Assembly: GCF_900700375.1 (NCBI RefSeq)
Contig: NC_041716.1
Coordinates: 22,649,815-22,713,814, forward strand
Reading direction: 5' to 3'
DNA length: 64,000 bases
DNA from: Denticeps clupeoides
Lineage: Eukaryota; Chordata; Actinopteri; Clupeiformes; Denticipitidae
Numbering within the stretch: the stretch's first letter is position 1; every line of letters begins with the position of its first letter. The notes below the pieces were generated by a model. That model was not told the DNA's origin, searched no databases, and worked only from the letters and a program-made list of their open reading frames with translations. Positions 49,101 through 58,407 of the stretch are shown piece by piece. Position numbers and translations under genes: made by a program.

Positions 49101-49253
49101 CGCTTTCTTTGCGTCTTTTTCTGACTTCTGCGGTCTTTCAGCAGATGGCGAGCACCTCAGTTTCTTCTTCTTTTTCTGTGCTTTGTTTTTATCGGAATAG
49201 TCACGAATGTTTTCTTCTGCTTTAACGCGAACCAAGTCAGCTTGCGCAGCCAT
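34142..49253 (-). CDS. rsbn1: RSBN1-like (round spermatid basic protein 1) JmjC-family nuclear protein, complete spliced gene
   Basis: Seven exons on the minus strand, in transcript order: 49253-48827, 47597-46954, 39641-39504, 39372-39230, 37575-37408, 36631-36523, 34642-34142. They total 2130 nt in frame, giving 709 residues from ATG to the stop at 34142. Exon 1 has a basic Lys run and a His/Asn-rich tract at about residues 70-92. Exon 2 has a second Lys/Arg run, then the conserved core ([40 protein letters not shown]). Exons 3-7 are nearly vertebrate-consensus ([38 protein letters not shown]). VNRTYC and the [10 protein letters not shown] stretch fit RSBN1 rather than RSBN1L. The family is related to worm DPY-21 and is linked to H4K20me2 demethylation in the nucleus. 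The human protein is longer at its N-terminus. Introns 2 and 5 hold nested transposons. Confidence 0.93.
34704..34746. mobile_element. Single Tc1-type terminal end
   Basis: GAGAAGGTGTGTCCAAACTTTTGGCC followed by TGTACTGTATAT is a common fish Tc1 terminus. No partner end was found nearby. Confidence 0.4.
35113..35910. repeat. Possible degenerate DNA element with GGGCTGCACGAT-type end, hosting a MITE
   Basis: The right end GATATATCGTGCAGCCCTAG is a frequent fish repeat terminus, and the left AGCTGCAAGATTTCGGG is a weak partner. The interior is AT-rich and contains the MITE at 35690-35820. Confidence 0.3.
35690..35820. mobile_element. MITE with 21-bp terminal inverted repeats
   Basis: GCTGCGTCCGAAATCGCATAC at the left and the inverse of GCTGCTTCCGAAATCGCATAC at the right: 20 of 21 positions match. 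It is 131 bp with no coding. The family is probably hAT-like, but a target duplication is not clear. Confidence 0.8.
36059..36210 (-). mobile_element. tRNA-derived SINE, V-SINE-like (family A), 3'-truncated
   Basis: Head GTAGCCTAGTGGGTAACAC and body are present on the minus strand. The tail stops at CAGAG-type sequence near 36065. It lies in rsbn1 intron 6. Confidence 0.75.
37630..39025 (-). mobile_element. Tc1-like DD34E transposon, broken, in rsbn1 intron 4
   Basis: The right end CCCCCTTTTTT...AGTCTGAAAGTATTCAGACC type and an inner TCACATGGTCCTAAGTATTCAGACCC repeat at both sides mark a long inverted terminus; the outer left part is missing. Minus-strand transposase fragments include GGGSIMLWG near 38120, [11 protein letters not shown] near 37960, and [14 protein letters not shown]. 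The spacing fits DD34E, but the third catalytic Glu is Gln here. Several stops and frame changes are present, so it is inactive. Confidence 0.88.
40072..40165 (+). mobile_element. Single Tc1-type left end
   Basis: CAGTGCATGTGGAAAGTATTTATAGCGC followed by TTATGTTACAGCCTTATTAC matches the left end of the element at 45395-46418. No transposase follows before the LINE begins. Confidence 0.6.
40534..40733 (+). mobile_element. tRNA-derived SINE, V-SINE-like (family A), full length, with target duplication
   Basis: Complete head, B box GGTTCGAATCC and repeated TGTAAATG tail. The 7-bp direct repeat ACCAGAG flanks it on both sides, which marks the insertion into the LINE. Confidence 0.92.
41346..41536 (-). 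mobile_element. tRNA-derived SINE, V-SINE-like (family A), full length, with target duplication
   Basis: Minus-strand copy. CATTAT occurs on both sides, and removing the SINE restores the LINE sequence across the join. Confidence 0.9.
42340..42830 (-). mobile_element. Degenerate Tc1-like transposase relic
   Basis: The minus strand has [11 protein letters not shown] near 42600, a match to the C-terminal region of the Tc1 transposase at 46190-46240. CAGTTGGATTCAGGTTCAGACTCTGAC near 42370 resembles the block around the third catalytic residue. No ends are identifiable. Confidence 0.5.
42860..43560 (+). mobile_element. L2-type LINE fragment, broken
   Basis: Pieces in order: [12 protein letters not shown] near 43090, [11 protein letters not shown] near 43185, SLGPLLFSLY near 43270, [10 protein letters not shown] (altered catalytic block) near 43340, and [17 protein letters not shown] near 43440. 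Frames change between pieces, and a segment before the RT palm is missing. Confidence 0.72.
43567..43722 (-). mobile_element. tRNA-derived SINE, V-SINE-like (family A), diverged
   Basis: Minus-strand copy with recognisable body and B box region, but a shortened tail and an altered head. Confidence 0.7.
44103..44230 (-). mobile_element. SINE fragment, V-SINE-like (family A), 3' part
   Basis: Tail and body run to TTACTACCATTGTGTCC on the minus strand; the tRNA-like head is absent. Confidence 0.75.
44730..45133 (+). mobile_element. Tc1 right end with flank, plus transposase C-terminal relic
   Basis: 44730-44945 matches 46340-46545, including the Tc1 terminus and flanking sequence. Further on, 44950-45130 encodes [22 protein letters not shown], the usual C-terminal end of a Tc1-type transposase. 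No catalytic part is present. Confidence 0.6.
45395..46418 (+). mobile_element. Tc1-like DD34E transposon, internally deleted
   Basis: Left end AGTGCATCCGGAAAGTATTCAC and inverted right end AGTTTCCGGATGCTCTG. A C-terminal open stretch at 45899-46264 has [12 protein letters not shown] and [14 protein letters not shown] with 34 residues between the second Asp and the Glu. The DNA-binding half and first catalytic Asp region are mostly deleted. It lies in rsbn1 intron 2. Confidence 0.88.
47601..48826. other. rsbn1 intron 1, no recognised element
   Basis: AT-rich sequence without coding similarity, repeat ends or tRNA-like boxes that I could see. Confidence 0.5.
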
Positions 49254-49480
49254 CTTGCCTTACAATGACCTGACCCGGAAACGCTTACTACGCATTCTGC
49301 TCTTCAAACCCAGCCAATCGGAGGATACGTGTTTGTAGTTTTCAGCTCAAGGCTTTCTGGGTAATGTAGGCGGTCCAAACGCGTTTCAAGCGTTACGTGC
49401 GGTTTTGCACGCGCTGTGTCCGAGCATAAATGTGACGTCACATGCGTTCTCCATCAGCAGCAGCCGCAGCAGCAGATCCA
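49254..49480 (-). promoter_or_regulatory. Putative rsbn1 promoter, CpG-rich, with perfect CRE palindrome
   Basis: The 230 bp upstream of the rsbn1 ATG are visibly richer in CG dinucleotides than the AT-rich surroundings. A full palindromic cAMP-response element TGACGTCA lies at 49433-49440, about 180 bp upstream of the ATG. No TATA box is obvious. Promoter status is inferred from position and composition; the mapped start of transcription is unknown. Confidence 0.5.
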
Positions 49481-50004
49481 GGCGCTTTCATTACAGTCTG
49501 CATGAACAGAATTAATAAATGACATTGATTTTAAATAAGGCTTAAACCAACAAAGAACGACCCTGTTTCATATTCAGTACATTTTAGATGACTACTCCCA
49601 GAATTGTTAGAAAAAACACTTTTTCTATAATATTCTAAATAAAAAATGCATAGATTTACAGACTGACCTTTAGATTTACATACATTTACAAAATGAAATA
49701 TTGAAAAAACCACACACGACATTAAAGTGAATGAATGATGATGCTGTTCCATCATTTAGGCTGTCTATATTTTACAGAAGAAATCAATATCAATTCAAAT
49801 TCTTTTTTTGTAACGAGTGACAGCATTCACATTTATTAATAATGCAAAACACATTTATCAATACTTCAATACTACATTTCAAAAAGCTACACAACCATTC
49901 TATGAAAAAAGTAATCTTCTCAAATACTTACACAGTGATTCATTTAATTTGCTCTTTGTTGTTTCTAAAGAATAAAGAATGTATTTAATTAAAAGGAACC
50001 TGAA

Positions 50005-50496
<492 letters not shown>

Positions 50497-50744
50497 TCAT
50501 GATGAGGAAGAGATGAAGAGAAGTGTGCCAGTCTCCTCAATAATCCTCATTATATGTGCACACATATAATGTATGGGTATGTACAGCCCTTTGCTGTTCA
50601 CTTCTCTTGTGTTTCTGGCCCTTTTCATTGAATCCCCTGGTCAAATCACGGTGTGTCTGTGCTCTTCGTCTTCGTCTCTCTGTGGTCCTAGCTCATTCCA
50701 ACTGCTCCTACTCTTAGAAACAGCAATTCTTACAGTGGACACAA

Positions 50745-51620
50745 ACATACAATTCTCCAGGAGGACTCCAATGATAACTGGCTGGCGGTTATTGTTGGGA
50801 CTGATAGAAAGCTGGACATAGAAGTTTACAGAAAACCCACCCACACTGACCAGTGTCTATTGCTTGACTCACATCACCCACTACAACACAAACTAGGAGT
50901 AATCAGGACTCTGTACCATAGAGCAGAGAACATTCCCACCACCTCAGAAGGCAGAACTGAGGAAGACAGGCATCTGAAGACGGCCCTTAAAACCTGTGGA
51001 TGTCCCAAGTGGGCGTTTAACAAGGCAGGATCCTCCTCCAAGAAAAGGACCACAGAACAACCTGAATCCCAGGGCCAACTGAAGAACCTGGACTGAAAAG
51101 GATTTCGGGAAACACCACATACCGGTCCATTTCGAACCTGCAGACACACTGAGACAGAGACTCGTCCATCCCAAAGACCGGATACCAAAACAGAAGAAGA
51201 GCAATGTAGTGTATGCTGTCCCATGTGGTGAAGAGTGCTCCGAGCTGCACATCGGGGAAACCAAACAGCTGCTACACAGGAGGATGGCCCAGCACCTCAG
51301 GGCCAGAATCAGCTGTGTACCTTCACCTTAAGGACAAAGGACACTCATTTTTGGACGAAAATGTTCAAATATTGGACAGAGAAGATAGGTGGTTTGAGAG
51401 AGGAATGAGGGAAACTTTGCATGTGCAAATCAACAAACTCTCAGTCAACAGAGGAGGAGACCTCGGACACAATTTATCTCCATCCTATTTCGCTGCCCTT
51501 CATCCATTCCTGGAAAAATCAGGCCTAATTCACACGTCCACCAGGTTGACCACATTTAACCACCCGCTTAATGGGGGTAAGAGGAGCTGCCAGGGCGGGG
51601 CAAAAGAGTCAAAAGAGTCT
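50745..51620 (+). mobile_element. Penelope-like retroelement fragment with GIY-YIG endonuclease relic
   Basis: EVYRKPTHTDQ near 50820 and SHHPLQHKLGVIRTLYHRAE near 50865 are the C-terminal reverse-transcriptase part of Penelope-like elements. VVYAVPCGE with ELHIGETKQ near 51210-51270 is the GIY-YIG nuclease start, then GHSF, DREDRWFERGMRE and LNRGG-like blocks. It is 5'-truncated and lies in more than one frame. It has no capsid or envelope part. Confidence 0.82.
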
Positions 51621-52139
51621 AGTCGAGTGTTTGGAACTTAAGTGGGAAAAACTGGGATCATCAACCCTTTTTTGCTATTTATATAGTTATGCTATTATGT
51701 ACTACTTGGGAGGCGGTAAAACGTATGAAAATTCGTTTTCCCCCTTGACTGTCAAAACATGATGGCGAAAAGGCATAAAAGTTCAGTGGTTACTATCCCA
51801 CGCAGTCTGTCTGTCTGTCTGTGTTTGCAGTGTTGGGGGACCCAGTGACCATTGTAGAGATCATACAAAAACAAAATTCACTTTTTGTTTTATAATTCAG
51901 TGATGATTCTGCTCAGGTACGAGCATGTTATCAAGCATGGCCTGTCTTGAAGCAGTGGTGTGGGTAAAGAAATGCAAATATGCCAGGGTTCACAGGTAAC
52001 TAGTGTTTTGGCACAACAAAAGCAGGAGGACAATGGAGCTGGTGGCCTCTCCACACGAGGTTGGGCCAAAAATTGCTCGCTAAAAGTTGCTAAAATGTGC
52101 TAAAAGCAGAGAACTTCCTTTTGTGCTGAACTGGATAAT

Positions 52140-53210
52140 ATATCACTGCACATAGCCTACTACTTCAGTGCCATCAAGAATTCTGTGGCGTACGAACCTC
52201 CTCTCCAAAGAAATAACATGCAGAGAAGTCTCACCACTCAGCAGGCCTTGGAAATTCTCCTGAGTGAAGTAAACCCTTGTGACTCGGATGGAGAAGACAT
52301 AGAACTTCAGCCGGATTCTGAAACAGAGCCGTCTGATCAGTCTTCAGGTTCATTTTTATTTCATATTATTTCCTATTTCATTTCAAACAAGTAATAGGAA
52401 AATATCAAAAAAGCAGAGCAGAGTGACAGAAATATCTACTCTGCCTTTTTTATAGTTTCCACTTTTTTTGTTTGTGCACCTTAGCAGACATTCACTGCCA
52501 TCTGAAGTGCAAGACATTTTTCTGCTTTAGTTGTATCTTTTTATTTACGAAGATATTTCAGAATTATTATTAGTATCTATGCATGCATTTGTGATATCAT
52601 TTGACTTTCCCATTGCTCACAATTTGAATGTGTTCATACTGCAGATGAGGAGGCTGCTCCTCAACCTAAAAAGAGAGCTTGTTTGGGGACTGAACTGACA
52701 GAGACAGCGAAAGATGGCACAGTGTGGCGTGAAGAGCAGGTGTGGACGCATCTCCCTTTCACCCCAATAGAAGCGTAAGCCGCAGATAGAGAGCCAACGG
52801 CTAAGGCCAGAAGAAGTATCTCGAGTCGCCTTCAGAGCTTCCTGTGTTTCATCACTCTTGACATGCTTCGTAGCATTCAAGAATGGACTATCCAACATGC
52901 ACAGCAAACGGAGCATGCTCATTGGTTCATGGCCCTCCCTGAACTAATGGCATTTATCACGATTGTCATCTTGCGGGGGATTACCAAGGTTCCATTGCTA
53001 CGTGACTGCCGGTCAGCAAACCTGGGAACCCACAAATCATTGGAACTATGCCGCGAAACCGCTTCCAAGACATCAGAGAGGGCAGCCCTGCCTCACCCAA
53101 CAAGTCTGGGGAATCCAAGGGTTGAGTGAGCCTTTAAGGTACACCCGACAGCCACCTTCCGGTAGAGGGACTGGATCCACCTTATGAACTTCTCACCAAT
53201 CCCCAATCTC
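52140..53210 (+). mobile_element. piggyBac-like transposon relic
   Basis: 52185-52394 has a short acidic stretch (ALEILLSEVN, DSDGEDIEL) typical of piggyBac transposase N-termini. 52863-53060 has IQEWTIQHAQQTEHAHWFMA, a LRGITKVPLLRDC-like block and an IGTMPRNRFQDI-like block of the transposase core. The frame is broken between and after these, and the catalytic C-terminal half is missing. Confidence 0.65.
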
Positions 53211-53340
53211 TCCAATACTTTAAACAGAAAGTAGTGGTCTAAACAATAAAACAGCAATTGTGAAGGGGACCTGATGATCCTCTGCCCATGTGATCACATC
53301 CCAGATTAGGTGTAAATTCCAGGAGTTAAATTAAGTCAGA

Positions 53341-53483
53341 GTGAAGTGATTGTAACATGTGATACAGCACAGCACACGGTGCACACAGTGAAATTTGTCC
53401 TCTGCATCACCCTGAGTGAGCAGTGGGCAGCCCGGGGAGCAGTGTGTGGGGACGGTGCTTTGCTCAGTGTCACCTCAGTGGCA
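53341..53483 (-). mobile_element. SINE fragment, family B, at the edge of the 5S array
   Basis: Minus-strand copy with the GTGAAGTGATTGTAACATG tail and TGTGGGGACGGTGCTTTGCTCAGTG. It stops at CAGTGGCAC, where a half 5S copy begins with no spacer. Confidence 0.8.
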
Positions 53484-53543
53484 CTTGGGCCAGGTTAGTA
53501 CTTGGATGGGAGACTACCTGGGAATACCAGGTGCTGTAAGCTT
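53484..53543 (+). pseudogene. 5S rRNA-like, 3' half only
   Basis: Starts at TTGGGCCAGG and keeps the box C region and 3' end. The 5' half is replaced by a SINE. This is the array edge. Confidence 0.8.
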
Positions 53544-53702
53544 TAACTATTGAAAAACTTTTAAAATGAAAGTATTTACATGGCTTTGTTAGCTTTTTTT
53601 GCCTTTTCTCCATCTTAATTTGACAGTAAAGTGGGAGTTTTCACTCTTTGATATGTGTTCAAGCCCCTTTGGTTTAAAGTTCAAGATTTTCAAGCAGAGT
53701 TT

Positions 53703-53822
53703 GTGTACGGACAAACCAGCTGAAGAATGCCCAATCTTGCCTGATCTCAGAAGCTAAGAAAGCTTGGGCCTGGTTAGTACTTGGATGGGAGACTACATGG
53801 GAATACCAGGTGCTGTAAGCTT
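53703..53822 (+). rRNA. 5S rRNA-like copy 1 (type A)
   Basis: 120-nt match to vertebrate 5S with intact GGCCTGGTTAGTACTTGG and GATGGGAGAC internal control region. Box A reads AAGCTAAGAAAGCT, one change beyond the array norm, and TTGCCTGATC is private. A TTTAAAG lies about 30 bp upstream. Only three T follow directly; the first TTTT is some 18 nt later. Confidence 0.65.
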
Positions 53823-53982
53823 TAAAAATTGAAAAACTTTTCAAATGAAAGTATTTACATGGCTTTGTTAGCTTTTTTTGCCTTTTCTCCATCATAATTT
53901 GATAGTAAAGCGGGAGTTGTCGCACTTTATAATGTTTTCAAAGCCCTTTTGGTTTAAAGTTCAAGATTTTCAAGCAGAGTTT

Positions 53983-54102
53983 GTGTACGGACAAACCAGC
54001 TGAAGAATGCCCAATCTTGTCTGATCTCAGAAGCTAAGAAGGCTTGGGCCTGGTTAGTACTTGGATGGGAGACTACCTGGGAATGCCAGGTGCTGTAAGC
54101 TT
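53983..54102 (+). rRNA. 5S rRNA-like copy 2 (type A, mixed)
   Basis: Type A 5' half, but the 3' half reads CTACCTGGGAATGCC, mixing the CCTGGG state with the type B GAATGCC state. This suggests gene conversion. Confidence 0.68.
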
Positions 54103-54261
54103 TAACTATTGAAAAACTTTTAAAATGAAAGTATTTACATGGCTTTATTAGCTTTTTTTGCCTTTTCTCAATCATTATTTGATAGTAAAGCGGGAGTTTT
54201 CGCACTTTATAATGTTTTCAAAGTCCTTTTGTTGAAAGTCCAAGATTTTCAAGCAGAGTTT

Positions 54262-54381
54262 GCTTACGGACATGCCAGCTGAAGATTGCCCAATCTTGTC
54301 TGATCTCAGAAGCTAAGAAGGCTTGGGCCTGGTTAGTACTTGGATGGGAGACTACATGGGAATGCCAGGTGCTGTAAGCTT
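54262..54381 (+). rRNA. 5S rRNA-like copy 3 (type B)
   Basis: Starts GCTTACGGAC as in normal vertebrate 5S, so the first helix can pair with the 3' CTGTAAGC. Its upstream TATA-like position reads TTGAAAG. Confidence 0.72.
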
Positions 54382-54610
54382 TAACTATTGTAAAACTTTT
54401 AAAATGAAAGTATTTACATCACTTTGTTAACTTTTTAAAAATAAGTTAAGGGGTACTTTCTTTATTTAGTATGTTTTCCCGCCTTTTTTTTTTTTTTTTT
54501 TTTTTAAACTTCTCTTCAGGTTTCTTTGTCTGTGTGTGCTCTACAACGATCATTCACAGGCTTGGCTATGGAGTGGGGTGGAGCTGAATCGATTAGGTGG
54601 GGTTTTCCAG

Positions 54611-54763
54611 CCCTCGGCCTTCAGGTGCTACGCACCCTGATGTCAATTTAATATCTGATATGTCATATTAAGCGGATTTTTATAACAGGGAGTCGGCAAT
54701 AGGGCCTGCTCCATCCGCTCCATTCATCGACCCAGTATTGCATTGCCTCTAGAAGGTGTGCAC
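54611..54763 (+). ncRNA. U2 snRNA-derived segment 1
   Basis: CCCTCGGCCTT matches the U2 5' stem, AATTTAATATCTGATA matches U2 after the branch-site region, GGATTTTTATAACAGGGAG matches the Sm site and stem III, and CATCGACC with GTATTGCA matches stem-loop IV. The GTAGTA branch-recognition block and stem-loop IIb are missing. A 3'-box-like GTTTTGCAAATAAAAG follows at about 54773. Confidence 0.65.
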
Positions 54764-54910
54764 TTTATTTGTTGTTTTGCAAATAAAAGCTTACCACTCC
54801 AACTTTTTGCCTTTTCTCCATCATAATTTGACAGTAAAGCGGGAGTTTTCACTCTTTGATATGTGTTCAAGCGCCTTTGGTTTAAAGTTCAAGATTTTCA
54901 AGCAGAGCTT

Positions 54911-55030
54911 GTGTACGGACAAACCAGCTGAAGAATGCCCAATCTTGTCTGATCTCAGAAGCTAAGAAGGCTTGGGCCTGGTTAGTACTTGGATGGGAGA
55001 CTACATGGGAATACCAGGTGCTGTAAGCTT
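54911..55030 (+). rRNA. 5S rRNA-like copy 4 (type A1)
   Basis: First of its triplet, preceded by GCAGAGCTT. Its 3' half has CTACATGGG. Confidence 0.7.
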
Positions 55031-55190
55031 TAACTACTGAAAAACTTTTCAAATGAAAGTATTTACATGGCTTTGTTAGCTTTTTTTGCCTTTTCTCCAT
55101 CATAATTTGATAGTAAAGCGGGAGTTTTCGCACTTTATAATGTTTTCAAAGCCCTTTTGGTTTAAAGTTCAAGATTTTCAAGCAGAGTTT

Positions 55191-55310
55191 GTGTACGGAC
55201 AAACCAGCTGAAGAATGCCCAATCTTGTCTGATCTCAGAAGCTAAGAAGGCTTGGGCCTGGTTAGTACTTGAATGGGAGACTACATGGGAATACCAGGTG
55301 CTGTAAGCTT
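55191..55310 (+). rRNA. 5S rRNA-like copy 5 (type A2)
   Basis: Private change in the box C region: CTTGAATGGGAG in place of CTTGGATGGGAG. Confidence 0.68.
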
Positions 55311-55469
55311 TAACTATTGAAAAACTTTTAAAATGAAAGTATTTACATGGCTTTATTAGCTTTTTTTGCCTTTTCTCAATCATTATTTGATAGTAAAGCG
55401 GGAGTTTTCGCACTTTATAATGTTTTCAAAGTCCTTTTGTTGAAAGTCCAAGACTTTCAAGCAGAGTTT

Positions 55470-55589
55470 GCTTACGGACATGCCAGCTGAAGATTGCCCA
55501 ATCTTGTCTGATCTCAGAAGCTAAGAAGGCTTGGGCCTGGTTAGTACTTGGATGGGAGACTACATGGGAATGCCAGGTGCAGTAAGCTT
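55470..55589 (+). rRNA. 5S rRNA-like copy 6 (type B)
   Basis: Type B with a private GTGCAGTAAGC near the 3' end, which weakens the first helix. Confidence 0.68.
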
Positions 55590-55820
55590 TAACTATTGTA
55601 AAACTTTTAAAATGAAAGTATTTACATCACTTTGTTAACTTTTTTAAAATAAGTTAAGGGGTACTTTCTTTATTTAGTATGTTTTCCCGCCTTTTTTTTT
55701 TTTTTTTTTTTTTTTAAACTTCTCTTCAGGTTTCTTTGTCTGTGTGTGCTCTACAACGATCATTCACAGGCTTGGCTATGGAGTGGGGTGGAGCTGAATC
55801 GATTAGGTGGGGTTTTCCAG

Positions 55821-55973
55821 CCCTCGGCCTTCAGGTGCTACGCACCCTGATGTCAATTTAATATCTGATATGTCATATTAAGCGGATTTTTATAACAGGG
55901 AGTCGGCAATAGGGCCTGCTCCATCCGCTCCATTCATCGACCCAGTATTGCATTGCCTCTAGAAGGTGTGCAC
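55821..55973 (+). ncRNA. U2 snRNA-derived segment 2
   Basis: I saw no difference from segment 1 in the core. The preceding poly-T is about 24 bases. Confidence 0.65.
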
Positions 55974-56121
55974 TTTATTTGTTGTTTTGCAAATAAAAGC
56001 TTACCACTCCAACTTTTTGCCTTTTCTCCATCATAATTTGACAGTAAAGCTGGGAGTTTTCACTCTTTGATATGTGTTCAAGCGCCTTTGGTTTAAAGTT
56101 CAAGATTTTCAAGCAGAGATT

Positions 56122-56241
56122 GTGTACGGACAAACCAGCTGAAGAATGCCCAATCTTGTCTGATCTCAGAAGCTAAGAAGGCTTGGGCCTGGTTAGTACT
56201 TGGATGGGAGACTACATGGGAATACCAGGTGCTGTAAGCTT
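56122..56241 (+). rRNA. 5S rRNA-like copy 7 (type A1)
   Basis: Flank reads GCAGAGATT, a private change. CTACATGGG state. Confidence 0.7.
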
Positions 56242-56401
56242 TAACTATTGAAAAACTTTTCAAATGAAAGTATTTACATGGCTTTGTTAGCTTTTTTTGC
56301 CTTTTCTCCATCATAATTTGATAGTAAAGCGGGAGTTTTCGCACTTTATAATGTTTTCAAAGCCCTTTTGGTTTAAAGTTCAAGATTTTCAAGCAGAGTT
56401 T

Positions 56402-56521
56402 GTGTACGGACAAACCAGCTGAAAAATGCCCAATCTTGTCTGATCTCAGAAGCTAAGAAGGCTTGGGCCTGGTTAGTACTTGGATGGGAGACTACATGGG
56501 AATACCAGGTGCTGTAAGCTT
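56402..56521 (+). rRNA. 5S rRNA-like copy 8 (type A2)
   Basis: Carries GCTGAAAAATG where most A copies have GCTGAAGAATG. Copy 20 shares this change. Confidence 0.7.
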
Positions 56522-56680
56522 TAACTATTGAAAAACTTTTAAAATGAAAGTATTTACATGGCTTTATTAGCTTTTTTTGCCTTTTCTCAATCATTATTTG
56601 ATAGTAAAGCGGGAGTTTTCGCACTTTATAATGTTTTCAAAGTCCTTTTGTTGAAAGTCCAAGATTTTCAAGCAGAGTTT

Positions 56681-56800
56681 GCTTACGGACATGCCAGCTG
56701 AAGATTGCCCAATCTTGTCTGATCTCAGAAGCTAAGAAGGCTTGGGCCTGGTTAGTACTTGGATGGGAGACTACATGGGAATGCCAGGTGCTGTAAGCTT
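56681..56800 (+). rRNA. 5S rRNA-like copy 9 (type B)
   Basis: Standard type B. The spacer after it reads AAAATTAAAG in place of AAAATGAAAG. Confidence 0.72.
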
Positions 56801-56907
56801 TAACTATTGTAAAACTTTTAAAATTAAAGTATTTACATCACTTTGTTAACTTTTTTAAAATAAGTTAAGGGGTACTTTCTTTATTTAGTATGTTTTCCCG
56901 CCTTTTT

Positions 56908-56940
<33 letters not shown>

Positions 56941-57040
56941 TCTCTTCAGGTTTCTTTGTCTGTGTGTGCTCTACAACGATCATTCACAGGCTTGGCTATG
57001 GAGTGGGGTGGAGCTGAATCGATTAGGTGGGGTTTTCCAG

Positions 57041-57193
57041 CCCTCGGCCTTCAGGTGCTACGCACCCTGATGTCAATTTAATATCTGATATGTCATATTA
57101 AGCGGATTTTTATAACAGGGAGTCGGCAATAGGGCCTGCTCCATCCGCTCCATTCATCGACCCAGTATTGCATTGCCTCTAGAAGGTGTGCAC
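57041..57193 (+). ncRNA. U2 snRNA-derived segment 3
   Basis: Same core as segment 1, preceded by the longest poly-T in the array, about 31 bases with one C interruption near its start. Confidence 0.65.
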
Positions 57194-57340
57194 TTTATTT
57201 GTTGTTTTGCAAATAAAAGCTTACCACTCCAACTTTTTGCCTTTTCTCCATCATAATTTGACAGTAAAGCGGGAGTTTTCACTCTTTGATATGTGTTCAA
57301 GCGCCTTTGGTTTAAAGTTCAAGATTTTCAAGCAGAGCTT

Positions 57341-57460
57341 GTGTACGGACAAACCAGCTGAAGAATGCCCAATCTTGTCTGATCTCAGAAGCTAAGAAGG
57401 CTTGGGCCTGGTTAGTACTTGGATGGGAGACTACCTGGGAATACCAGGTGCTGTAAGCTT
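57341..57460 (+). rRNA. 5S rRNA-like copy 10 (type A1)
   Basis: CTACCTGGG state, closer to the vertebrate CCGCCTGGG than CTACATGGG is. Confidence 0.72.
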
Positions 57461-57620
57461 TAACTATTGAAAAACTTTCAAATGAAAGTATTTACATGGC
57501 TTTGTTAGCTTTTTTTTGCCTTTTCTCCATCATAATTTGATAGTAAAGCGGGAGTTGTCGCACTTTATAATGTTTTCAAAGCCCTTTTGGTTTAAAGTTC
57601 AAGATTTTCAAGCAGAGTTT

Positions 57621-57740
57621 GTGTACGGACAAACCAGCTGAAGAATGCCCAATCTTGTCTGATCTCAGAAGCTAAGAAGGCTTGGGCCTGGTTAGTACTT
57701 GGATGGGAGACTACATGGGAATACCAGGTGCTGTAAGCTT
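57621..57740 (+). rRNA. 5S rRNA-like copy 11 (type A2)
   Basis: Standard A2. The spacer before it has GAGTTGTCG, shared with the spacer before copy 2. Confidence 0.72.
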
Positions 57741-57899
57741 TAACTATTGAAAAACTTTTAAAATGAAAGTATTTACATGGCTTTATTAGCTTTTTTTGCC
57801 TTTTCTCAATCATTATTTGATAGTAAAGCGGGAGTTTTCGCACTTTATAATGTTTTCAAAGTCCTTTTGTTGAAAGTCCAAGATTTTCAAGCAGAGTTT

Positions 57900-58019
57900 G
57901 CTTACGGACATGCCAGCTGAAGATTGCCCAATCTTGTCTGATCTCAGAAGCTAAGAAGGCTTGGGCCTGGTTAGTACTTGGATGGGAGACTACATGGGAA
58001 TGCCAGGTGCTGTAAGCTT
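57900..58019 (+). rRNA. 5S rRNA-like copy 12 (type B)
   Basis: Standard type B. Confidence 0.72.
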
Positions 58020-58117
58020 TAACTATTGTAAAACTTTTAAAATGAAAGTATTTACATCACTTTGTTAACTTTTTAAAATAAGTTAAGGGGTACTTTCTTT
58101 ATTTAGTATGTTTTCCC

Positions 58118-58154
<37 letters not shown>

Positions 58155-58254
58155 TCTCTTCAGGTTTCTTTGTCTGTGTGTGCTCTACAACGATCATTCA
58201 CAGGCTTGGCTATGGAGTGGGGTGGAGCTGAATCGATTAGGTGGGGTTTTCCAG

Positions 58255-58407
58255 CCCTCGGCCTTCAGGTGCTACGCACCCTGATGTCAATTTAATATCT
58301 GATATGTCATATTAAGCGGATTTTTATAACAGGGAGTCGGCAATAGGGCCTGCTCCATCCGCTCCATTCATCGACCCAGTATTGCATTGCCTCTAGAAGG
58401 TGTGCAC
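58255..58407 (+). ncRNA. U2 snRNA-derived segment 4
   Basis: Core as in segment 1, followed by the same 3'-box-like sequence. Confidence 0.65.

Noticed and set aside
54500-54610. U5-like (CTTCTCTTCAGG) and U1-like (AGGTGGGGTTTTCC) stretches upstream of the U2-derived segment
   Set aside because: Matches of 10-14 bases without the rest of either snRNA; most likely chance.
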